Positions 49,236 to 59,327 of a DNA stretch of 64,000 bases are shown here, piece by piece; positions within the stretch are counted from its first letter, which is position 1, and each line of letters starts with the position of its first letter. The stretch covers positions 144,677,699 to 144,741,698 of the forward strand of contig NC_092050.1 of the NCBI RefSeq assembly GCF_003086295.3, given 5' to 3'. A program made the translations under genes and the position numbers. This DNA is from Arachis hypogaea (Eukaryota > Streptophyta > Magnoliopsida > Fabales > Fabaceae). The notes below the pieces were generated by a model. That model searched no databases and had not been told where the DNA came from. It saw only the letters and a list, made by a program, of their open reading frames with translations.

Positions 49236-50388
49236 TGTAACACCCTAACTTTTAGCACGTCATGATCGTACCAAAAGTAAGGCATTACGGACCTGATTTC
49301 CTCTATTATAAATTTACTATTGAGCCTTTACGTCGATATCGCATTTCCGTTTTTAAGAAAATTTCAGAAAAATGTTTTAGTAATTAAATTCACATAATTA
49401 TTAATAATAATAGATGCTATACAATTAAATTCAATGTAAAACTTAAATACAATACCTATCCCTCTGGCTAAAATAAAACTTAAAGCAACAAGGGCGAGGG
49501 AACTCTATAAAAATAACAGGAATCACAAGTAAAACTACTAGTCGTCTGCATCTTCTAACTGAATCTCCGAACCTGTGTCACTGAAAGGGTGGAAGATTTG
49601 GGGTGAGAACAAACCACACGTTCTCAGTAGGGAATGGGAATGCCGTAAAAGTAATGGAATAAAATGCAAATAATTAACTTTACTCAATAAAAATATATTT
49701 TTATCAAACCCATTGAAAATACTCTTGGTCCTACTTTAGATAATTAATTACCTTCTTTTAAAATCTCTTAACTCAAAACAAAACTTAAATATAAAATTAG
49801 TCACACTTTCTGTCTCTCAGCCACATATTAATTCTCAGTCAAATGTCAACTCGTAATCACTTAAATACACTCACAAACAAGTAGTGCAAACAAGAGATTC
49901 AATTCAATGTACAAGCAAATCACAACAAGACAAACAATACAATCACAAAGTAATAAGACAAGTAAGCGCAATCAAATGCAAATGTACAAACAACATGATG
50001 CATGTCTATCCCTAACGCAGGCCATGAGCTCATGTGTCGGTTGCCTACCCGCTCCCGACATTACCCAGGCACAAGTCCCAGGTATGGCTTTCCAGATGCA
50101 TACAGTGTGCTTATAAGTCGTACGGTCAGGCCGCATACAGTGTGACTTTAAGTCGTACGGCCAGGCCGCATACAGTGTGACTTTCCAAATCAATAAGCGT
50201 ACATCTGGAAAACAGTTCTCAGTGTGTGGGCGTCCCCACTTTACATTTGGCACTAAGGCCCAAACAATGTCACATCTGCTCTCCTGTGGCAGACACTTCA
50301 TTAATTAATAATTTTCTTTAAATAAAATAATAGATCATAATTAACTCATTAGTTAATTATTTAATTTTTGAAAATTTGGGGTCTTACA
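49236..50388 (+). mobile_element. Solo LTR, 1.15 kb, in the unit A LRK10L intron remnant
   Basis: It starts TGTAACACCCTAAC and ends GGGGTCTTACA, flanked by AAAAA on both sides (49231-49235 and 50389-50393). Unit B keeps the empty site at about 57100-57115, where CATAAAAGAAAAATATGAAA runs through uninterrupted. It contains a duplicated GC-rich unit around CGTACGGxCAGGCCGCATACAGTGTG at 50090-50180. Confidence 0.9.
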
Positions 50389-50567
50389 AAAAATATGAAA
50401 GGAAACCTTTGGATGTATTACCAAGAATGACTTTCTTTAGTCTGGTCCAGTGATTATCTACAGCTATAATTGTGAGACCAAGAGCAGAACTAATGTTGTT
50501 TAATGGTTCCAAGATTCAAAGCAAAACATTATGCATCACCAATACTCTTAGTCCACAAGAGAATGGT

Positions 50568-52074
50568 TCGTAGTTGCACTTAGTTGGGCCCAATGAATAA
50601 GGGCACAAGATACCCAATATTCAGTGTTAATGGATGTCGGTGGGAAATAAAGCAGATAACACCAGAGTCTGAATTCGTGGAGATGCAAGTAGTGGGGATT
50701 CTGGTTGGTATGGTGTGTTGTACAATATCATTCAATTAGAGTATTTTTGACAGACTACGTACAATGTGTGCATGTTTAAATGTGAATGATATGATCCAAG
50801 TTCGCGACTAGGAATATGAAAGCACAAGGACTACAATATCACTGAAGTAAATGTGACCAGAAAATATAGGCACTACGATCCTTTTATTCTACCTTAAAAT
50901 GAACGACAAGTATACTATTTAACTTATCCAAAGTCATATAAGTCTAGTTAGGTGGTTGTGGTTAAGACTAAGCTGAGAGGTTACATTGAGTCTGACAGGA
51001 CAAAGGGTTAGGAATCTTACCAAATTTATGACCCAACTCCTTCGAAAATGGTGGTTGATACTGGTGATCCAATCACCCTTAGGTCGGCTGTTATGGATAA
51101 TGACATCATTGTCCTTAGGGTAGATGATAAGACACTACCACTAGAGGACAACGATGTTCAAGAAGAGGGGTGGGTAAAGATGAAGAAGAAGAAGATGAGT
51201 TTGATGATCAGGAAATTACCTTGAAAGAGGAGGATGATGAACCAGAGGAAGAAGATGATGATGAATCTGAATAAGGTTAACCTAAATATATCTTAACTAG
51301 CTCGTTGTATGTTTATACTTTATTTAGTAAGCTCATATAATTATAACGCGTGCTAACTGTAGTTCGATCTTATGTATTTCTTTATCAAACTTTGATTAGA
51401 TTGTAAATAATTACAATGTTTCAGGTACGGATGACGGTAGGTTGACGTGTTACGAGCATGCTTTGTTTTGATTATGACAACGATGACTATCAAGCACCAT
51501 AGTCATTAGGGTTTTGTTTTGATTAGTTTAGAAGCATCTTATTTCTTCGTGTTTTTATTCTATATATTTGATATTTCACATCATATATAAATCATTGTTT
51601 TCAGACAAATTACTAATTTATTTTTTACTAATTGGGAGTTAATTATCAATTATTAACTATTAGGGTCCATTATAAGTTTTTTAAAAAAATTAAACCTACA
51701 GTCAGATTTACAGTCGGAATTACTCGACGGTAATGATTATCCAATGTAATAAAAAATAAAGCCACTGTCGAATTTACCATCGAATTTTTTCGATGGTAAC
51801 TCGGCACAAAGTCACAATGTCAAGCGCCAAATTTACTGTTAGATAATTTCTGACGTTAACTGATATCAAATTTTTGTAACCTTAACATCATATTCCGATG
51901 CTAATTTTGCTGCAAATTACTGTTGAAAAAATAAATCCACCGGTAATCAATTTCCGGCGTGGTTTATGTCGTAGATTGTATCCGACCCAAAATCCTACGG
52001 TAACCAATTTACCGGCAAATTATTTTCATTATTCCCCTAGTAAATCCGATGATACTCAGCATTTTTTTGTAGTG
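50568..52074 (+). mobile_element. CACTA2 right-end remnant in unit B
   Basis: This is the DUF4216-like and acidic tail part of the CACTA2 transposase (about 50600-51275, many stops) plus the right terminus at 52074 and its TTA. There is no left end. It shows the state of CACTA2 without the solo LTR at the place equivalent to 40605. Confidence 0.85.
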
Positions 52075-53120
52075 TTATATTCAAAGCTTGTGAGAATGAT
52101 CTAGTTACATATGGAACATAATAACATGAAAATAAATTCGGATGCATTTTCTCCTATTAAGCAATGTATTATTTGATAAATTATTTTAACATTTTTGTAA
52201 ATTAATAAGAAAAATATATCTTTTCATATTTAGCATCTATGCATATCTACAACTCAAACGGTAGAGAAATATATTTAAAAAAAATTGCCAAATGACAGAC
52301 GAGAAAAGATACACGTTTATTAAAATACTATTTATACATAAATATTACCGAATTTGGAAAATGCATTAGATGTTAACCTTATAAAGTGGTAAATCCACGG
52401 GTTAAAAGGGTGTCTTCATACATTATTGGTGAGTCGTGTTATACTTAAGAGTCAAGAGTGAGTGAGAACACTCAACAATGTCACCAAAAAAAAATAATGA
52501 TGATCGCACTTACAAAGTCCACTCCGTATGCTGTAAAAGAATTCATAGGGTATATGCATATTCCTTTCATCTTATTACAATATCCTAATATATCGAAAAT
52601 CAAATATGTTATGTGAAAATATAAAAAATTATTTATCAGTTATCTGTCATATAAGAATATATATTTGATGTTCATAGAATGAAATTGGTTAGATATTGTT
52701 GTAAAAGAATTAATTATAATATCATAACAGATTTGCTTGTTATATTGTTGAATGTTTAATTATTCCTAAAAGTTAATTATTCTGTGAAAAAATACTTGAA
52801 ATATCATATATTTGTGTGTATGAGATTATTGATTAAGGTTTTTTTTTTTGCTAATTATATTTTTTTGTGTTCATCGAATATTTTTTTACTGAAAATAGTA
52901 TGTGTGACTAATTGGAGACTTTGTCACCTTTTTTAGAATAATGAATTTGACGATGAATATGGACACAGTTTTTTATTCTATTATTTTAATTTATTATATA
53001 TTAATATATTATTCTTATTACTATGGTGTATGTTATTGTTATCTACTGATTTATCATGATCTAATTAAAATCTTTCAATATGGAAATGTCATATATAGGA
53101 TAAGCCATGGTACATGCTCA

Positions 53121-53121
53121 A

Positions 53122-53173
<52 letters not shown>
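53121..53173. repeat. (TTA)n microsatellite at a former splice donor
   Basis: About 17 TTA units. Unit A has ATCAAATGGTTAGTG here, with a single TTA inside the donor, so the expansion started from that TTA. Confidence 0.88.
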
Positions 53174-53176
<3 letters not shown>

Positions 53177-53207
53177 CTCTTTTCTTCTATTTTATTTTAC
53201 TTATATG

Positions 53208-54566
53208 AGTAAAGAATAAATAAGTCTCTGACTTTTTATTCCGCAGACATTTAAGTCTTTAAAAATTAAAAAATACACTTAAGTCCTTGACCTTCTCAAA
53301 ACCTGGACACATGAATCCTTCCATCCATCTAGTGCTGTGAAATATAACAGAAAAGTCTGACGTGAATGCCATTCTCCAGATGTGGCTAGTATGCCTGGAT
53401 GGTTTAGGACAAAGTTTAAGGACAAAAAGTCCCTAGATACTGAAACTCTGAACAACATCGTTTTACTCACTATCCCCTCCAAAGCTTGTCCCTTTGGTTA
53501 TTATATGTATTCTCTATACAGCTTTAAACTTTTGAACACAAGACCAAAAATCCTACAGAAAGATCAAAAGTCAAACTCGTACTTTCTCCCTAAAATAAAG
53601 TCTGCCCAAGCTTCTTCTTTACTGTCGTTATTTATTGAAACAAACAAAAAAAAAATCTAAAGTCCCTAAACCCCCAAACGAAACGACACTCTCATCACTC
53701 ACTCTCCCTCTCAACCCATGGTTCCTCACATTGTCGCAGCCTTCTTCCTTACAATCGCAGCCCACACTATTCTCCTTCAACATTGCCGCCGCCATCTTTC
53801 AAGCTCATTGCCGCCGCCTCTGCTGTGATGAGAAGACGCCTCCGTTGGCTCTAATTTATCGAAGACTCCAAGAACGCGATGCCTTTTCTTTCCACAAACG
53901 GCGAGTTGCACCTTGTCTGCTCCTTCTTCCTCTGACAAGGACGCCATTCAGGCACTGAGAACGATGAGGACGCCTTCTAAACTTCGTCTTCAGCAAATCC
54001 CATAGCTACTTCAATAGTGTTAGTAGTTAGGGATTAGGGTTGATTCTACATTTCTTTTTGAGTTAGTGTTGTGCCTTCTACCCTGTTCTTGATTTTCATT
54101 TTCTCAGTTTCTGAGTTAGGGTTGGTGAAATTGGTTCCTATTTTGATTTTTGAGAACTCGTTTGGGAGAATCTTGGGAGAGTTTCTAATTAGATTCTTGG
54201 GTTTTTTGTTACCTTTTGCTGCAATTCCTCTTTCTGGAATAGTACTACTTTAGAGTTCATAGGGAATATAGAAAACTAAAGGAACGAGCTTCAAAAAGAG
54301 TGATGGCTCAAACGACGTTATTTGAGCATTGGGGCTTTTTTGTCCCGTTACTTTTTTCTACCATCCACGTAGGACACTATAACGGCTACATCTACAGAGC
54401 AGTATCCACGTCAAATGTCTCTGTTACATTTTGCAAATCCAGATGAACGGAGAGATCCAGGTGTCCAGGTTTTGAGAAAATCAGGAATTTAAATATATTT
54501 TTTAATCTTTAGAGACTTAAATATCCGCAGGATAAAAGGATCAATGACCTATTTGTTCTTTTCTCT
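53208..54566. mobile_element. MULE-type non-autonomous element, unit B copy
   Basis: It matches the unit A element end to end, with the same flanks (ACTTATATG at 53199-53207 and ACTTAGATT at 54567-54575) and the same length. About 200-bp inverted ends are visible. The inner GC-rich part differs by small changes that move or close reading frames, which argues against coding constraint. Confidence 0.78.
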
Positions 54567-54695
54567 ACTTAGATTGTTATTGTTTATTGCTTTTGATGAC
54601 TCACATTATCAAATAGATATTTCATGTGTATGTGGTAAAATATAAATAGGACCGGATGGGAGGACCAATCAAACACTTGGGAGACTTTGGAGAGC

Positions 54696-55307
54696 AGGGA
54701 CAGTTCCAAGTGCAGAGTTGTGGGGGCAAGTTCTCCCACTACAATTTAAAATTTTGTTGAGTAGTATATGATAATAATATTTATTTGTCCCTATTAGATT
54801 ATTAAATTTGACCCCACAATAATTTTTTATTCAATGTTTGGTACTTAATCGTCAATTTAAAAATTTCATATTAGATATTCGTTAGAATGATCAATTCTCA
54901 TATTTAAATGAAATTAGTGTTTTTTCTTAAAAATAAATTCAAACGAATATTATTTATCTTTTTTTGAAATTAGCTTTAATTTTTGCGTAGCAACTGTATT
55001 AATTGAAAAAACTTTTTTAACTATGAATATCAATAAGAGTCGGCTTCTAATTGTATTGAGAAGTGAATTTTTAAATAATTGTTTAGTAATATATATAGAA
55101 AGAAGAAAAATTTGATAGTAATGTTAAGAGAAAAATTACTTAATTTTGTAAAAATATAAAATCTAAAACAATAGAATTTCAAATTATATATTATTATTAT
55201 GTAAATTACTATTTAAGTTGTTATCTTTTTAGAACCAATCACAACTAATGCGTGAGAAGAGCAGAAGCAAAAGCATAACTAGTAACACTCATAGCATTGC
55301 ACAACCA

Positions 55308-55355
<48 letters not shown>
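54696..55355. mobile_element. Possible hAT fragment with (ATT)n tail, unit B only
   Basis: It begins CAGGGACAGTTCCAAG followed by GTGGGGGCAAGTTCTCCCAC, a degenerate form of the CAGGGGCGG...GGGGGCAA ends I recall for plant hAT elements. No matching right end is found. An (ATT)n run of about 15 units lies at 55309-55355. Unit A lacks this block, which truncated chromodomain exon 3. 55356-55506 is the 3' flank of LRK10L. Confidence 0.35.
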
Positions 55356-55506
55356 TCTTTGCCCTTAACGTGAAAATTTGAAAAATAACATTCTTGCTCT
55401 AGGCAGCAGTAAGATCAAGTACTTATCTTAGTAAATGCCCACAAGAACCAATATGTGCATAGTGCCCAATGACGAACTTTTGAATATAATGTGATGTACT
55501 AAACTA

Positions 55507-58305
55507 CTAATTCAACAAAGTAGAAGATTCTGCAATCGATCTTACAGGAGAAGACAGAGCAGGTCTTGGTGGCATTTTTATGGAATCTATGCTGCCTTCT
55601 AACATTTCTACAACTTTACTCATTGTAGGTCTATCATTTGGAATTGTTTGAATACACCATAAACCCACAATCGTCATTTTCTTAACCAATTCATTTTCCT
55701 CTATTGCCACCACTCCATCTTCAGGCCCTAATTGAGTGCCTTGTTCAAGCCTTTTGTATATCCAATCAGGGAAATATATCTCACTTGTTTGACTCCCTTC
55801 TACATTAATGTTCTTCTTTCCTCCCACTATATCAAGAAGCATCATTCCGTAACTATAAACATCAGATTTATGAGAAGCTTTGCCGAAATGTCTATTCCAT
55901 ACTTCTGGAGCTATATACCCTATTGTTCCTCTAGCATCCGACATCGAAATAAGACTTTCCTTCCCAGGACAAAGTTTTGCTAGTCCAAAATCTGATATCT
56001 TAGGACAAAAATTTTCATCCAAAAGAATATTATGTGGCTTTATGTCAAAATGTAAAATTTGAGTGTTGCATCCTCTATGCAAGTACTCTAACCCCCTAGC
56101 TATCCCTTTGGCAATTTGATACAGCCTATCCCAACTCAACAATGCAGTAGTTTCAACTCCTTCCTTTCTATAAATATACTTGTCAAGGGAACCATTTGAT
56201 ATAAATTCATAAATAAGAACTTTCTTGCGGCCTTCAAAGCAGAATCCAAAAAGGGTGACAACATTAACATGTGAAGTTCTACTAATGCTAGCTACTTCAT
56301 TGATAAACTCTCTACCATTTCCTTTGGATGGATTCAACATTTTGACTGCCACATTAGAACCATCGGATAACTTTCCCTTGTATACAACACCAAAACCACC
56401 TTGTCCTAGTTTAACTTTGAAGGAGTTGGTCATTTTTTTCACATCAGAGAATTTATATCTTTTTATAGTTAACACGCCATGATTTTTTAAGAAAGTTTCA
56501 ATATCTTGGTTACCTTTTGTCAGAAAGCTATATTTTTCTCGCCATCTTGGTAACTTGTATGTAAGGTAACAAATACTCAACAATCCTGCAATTACTGCAA
56601 CTGTTGTAGCACCTGTTAATTAACAAATAAAGAATTAGAGGAACATCTAATACTTTTAATTCTATAAACTTTTGTTATGAAAGAAAAACCAAAATAAATA
56701 AGTGTAATCTGTTATACTGTTGGGATCTTCCTTAAGAAAGTTATGATATTTGGCTTGAAATTCACAGAAACCATTTCAAGGTCTACCCCTTTAATGTGAA
56801 CAATTGAAAAACTAGTTGAAGTGGACAGATGCATAGTAAAAGAGTAAAAGAGTAAGATACAATTGTTCATATCACTAAAGAGTCATGTCCATTGCCATGC
56901 ATAAAGCAACTGATATTCAATTTTGAATGTTATTTCCAATTTAAGAAAAAAGTATTGTAGAAGATATAAAAATTTAAATTTTTTCATACTTGAGAAAAGA
57001 AGAGAAATGTTCTTAAGCCTTAGCACTTGTTTACTATTCCTCAATGAAGAAGAGTTGATGATTTCTGAAAATTCTGGCCAATATAATACGAAACTACCAT
57101 AAAAGAAAAATATGAAAGGAAACCTTTGGATGTATTACCAATAATGACTTTCTTTAGTCTGGTCCAGCGTTTACCTGCAGCTGTAACAAAGAGACCAAGA
57201 GCAGAATTAATATTGTTCAATGGTTCCAAGATTCAAAGCAAAACATTCTGCGCATATAAACACCAATACTTTTAGTCCACAAAAGTACACAATGCCTTCC
57301 TGAGTCCATAAATATATGTATATCACTGGAATGAAGGCTACTTAGTACTTTCTTTCAGTGGCAACTTTATTTAGAGATTTCAGTTTTCTATGATTTTCAC
57401 AAATAAAATAATTTAGATTAATACCTAGTATTTTTCCCAACATATCATTGCTTATCTCAACATCTTGATAAGAACTTTTGTTGCTACACTTGCATGATCT
57501 TGTGGTTCAAAACATTATTGGGACTTAAGATGTAATTAAAAATTTAATCTGAAAACAGCATACCTTTTTTACAGCTTTCGGCAACAATTATGCTATCTTT
57601 GCATATGCACATGGTTTGCCTAGTAGTTCCATTATATGCACAATACCCATCAGAAAGCTCGCACTCAGCACAATCCACAGCTCTGTTCCAATCAAGAACA
57701 AACCCTTTGTTCATAGCTGCACCAAACCCATTGATCAAATCACCACTTTCGATCTGATCATGCTTCACTGCCACCATAACCTCAGCATCACAAGAGTTAG
57801 TCCAAGTCCTACCACCAATATCCGTTCCAACCTCAAACACATAAGACTTCTTCCCCTGACCATTTATCAAACACTTGATAGGCACGGCACCAACCACTGA
57901 AGGCTGAGAACTGCAATTGAAGTAGAAAGTGATGTTCATATCCAAATTACTGAAAGACAAAGGTATGTTCCCTATGGAAACGGTGTTCTTTGCCCTTGGA
58001 CATGTATCATTCATCACATCAATGTCAACAAGTGTGATTGAATGATTCACATAGTTTATGTCTGTAACATAGTATGTGTCAGTTTCCAGTTGGAGGATAG
58101 GGTAGCCTTTTTTTGAACATTCAAGACCAAAATCCGGATAACCGCAAACTTCTCCGACGGCGGTGCCGGAACGTTTCCAGAAAGGGTACTTAATGGGAAC
58201 TCCATTACCACAACCAGAAGAAGCACAAATTGGTGATGAATCAGCATAACATGTCGTGAATATGGTGGAGAATAATGCACATAACAAGTAGAAAGGTTTT
58301 GACAT
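55507..58305 (-). CDS. LRK10L-type receptor-like kinase, two exons, intact
   Basis: Exon 1 is 58305-57564 and exon 2 is 56612-55507. The donor is GTATGC and the acceptor AACAG, both phase 1; 615 residues. Order: signal peptide (about 1-21), GUB_WAK-like domain with paired cysteines (SGCGNGVPIKYPFWK), several Asn-X-Ser/Thr sites, WAK-associated domain ending CAECELSDGYCAYNG, one membrane helix (ATTVAVIAGLLSICYLTY, about 249-266) and a kinase with LGQGGFGVVYKG, Lys in VAVKML, HFDIKPHN (Phe replaces Arg of HRD), DFGLAK and APE. It is a likely plasma-membrane sensor of cell-wall or pathogen signals; the ligand is unknown. The intron carries the right breakpoint of the tandem duplication. Codon start is clear: ATG at 58305 opens a signal peptide. 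Confidence 0.92.
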
Positions 58306-58756
58306 GGTGATGATGTGTAGTTGGAAACTTTAGAGTTGATATTTTGAACAACGATTTTTATTGATATTTGAAATTATACATAAATGGACACATAGATCGG
58401 TAAATTTCTTCTTTGAAATGAAAAGTATTGAAAGGGACCCGTGTAGACTTTCAAGTCAACTTAATTCTCTTTATAATTTTATAACTGTGTTCTTCATCAA
58501 TACTTCGTAGTTGCTGTTGTATATAATAAGCTTTAAGGGAAGGTTCTGTGTTCATGGTATTCAGTGGAGTCCAAAACACGGCAAATACTAATTGCCTATC
58601 AACACAATCAAGTGAGAAGTCGTCAAATTGCAAGAGAAAAATTGTTAATTAAATTTTGATGATGGTAAAATAAACACCAAGTCGTTTACGCATTCGAGTC
58701 AGGATGGATACATAATCATTCGGCGCTGCTATGATTTTCTTTCACTAGAAATAAAT
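58306..58756. other. Upstream region of LRK10L (55507-58305)
   Basis: AT-rich, no gene. The first 150 bp should hold the 5' untranslated region and core promoter on the minus strand; no clear TATA box was found. Confidence 0.4.
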
Positions 58757-58764
58757 AAATTAAG

Positions 58765-59323
58765 TAGGTGTTCAAATCCAAATATATTTAAATTAAACTG
58801 TTTATTTAATTTAATTTAAATTCAAAACTGATTAAAAATCACACTAATTCAGATTTGATTGGATTCAATTTTTTGTAAACTGGTGGATCTGATCGGATTT
58901 TAGATCTATAATATTATTATTTTATTATTATATTTACAATTATACTTTGTTATATATTTTTATATTATTCATGTATTATTATTATTTAATAAATATTTTA
59001 TGTTTAAAATATTATTTATTTTAACTAACCTATAATTTTATTTTAATTGTTATGTTATTATTGGCTTTTTAAAATATTGTTGAGACTTGTTATGTCATTG
59101 TTGATTATTTAAAATTTAATGTTAAGACTTGTTATATGTATTTAATTTTTTTAATTTACAAAACTGTAAATTTAATCCAATCCAAACCGCTTGAAATTGG
59201 ATCGGATCGGATCCAATTTAAAAAAAAATCATCCAATTCAAACTGCATCGCAAGTAAAATCAGTCTTCGAATAAGATGAGTTTTTGACTCAAAATCAATT
59301 CAAACTACACGCGAAAACCCCTA
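58765..59323. mobile_element. hAT-type MITE, 559 bp
   Basis: The ends are TAGGTGTTC and ACCCCTA, with interior repeats of the CCAATCCAAAC kind. The 8-bp target duplication AAATTAAG is exact: left copy 58757-58764; the right copy is split by the next insertion (AAAT at 59324-59327, rejoined at 62107-62114). Related to the MITE at 46888-47527. Confidence 0.85.
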
Positions 59324-59327
59324 AAAT

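Larger units (their letters stand above)
39287..50567. repeat. Tandem duplication, left unit (A)
   Basis: Unit A runs from inside the CACTA2 transposase (GAATGGGAACTAATTGCACT) to the LRK10L intron (TTAGTCCACAAGAG). It matches 50568-57283 along its length except for insertions. Unit A alone has the solo LTRs at 40605-43600 and 49236-50388 and the MITE at 46888-47527. It lacks LRK10L exon 1, because the right breakpoint lies in that gene's intron. The parental order must therefore have been CACTA2, chromodomain gene, LRK10L. Confidence 0.85.
52478..54695 (+). pseudogene. Chromodomain gene, decayed duplicate (unit B)
   Basis: Exon 1 (52478-52549) is open: MSPKKNNDDRTYKVHSVCCK then RIHR. Exon 2 (about 53099-53124) now reads DKPWYMLK and runs into a (TTA)n expansion that replaces the Trp codon and the splice donor. 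Exon 3 begins at 54650 (TGWEDQSNTWETLES) and is cut off near 54695 by unrelated sequence. Exon 4 is missing. The Glu of TYEV is Lys here and the conserved Gly-Lys start of exon 2 is changed. Confidence 0.8.
50568..57283. repeat. Tandem duplication, right unit (B)
   Basis: Unit B starts abruptly inside the CACTA2 transposase sequence. At its right edge (about 57283, AGTCCACAAAAG) it continues into unique LRK10L sequence. It lacks both solo LTRs of unit A. The junction CCACAAGAGAATGG at 50560-50573 joins an intron of LRK10L to CACTA2 interior with only a few bases of possible microhomology. Confidence 0.85.

Noticed and set aside
57041..57229. Extra exon of LRK10L (reads VTAAGKRWTR)
   Set aside because: Exons 58305-57564 and 56612-55507 already join in phase with the membrane helix in exon 2. 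An added exon is not needed, and no acceptor/donor pair gives a compatible phase with clear homology.
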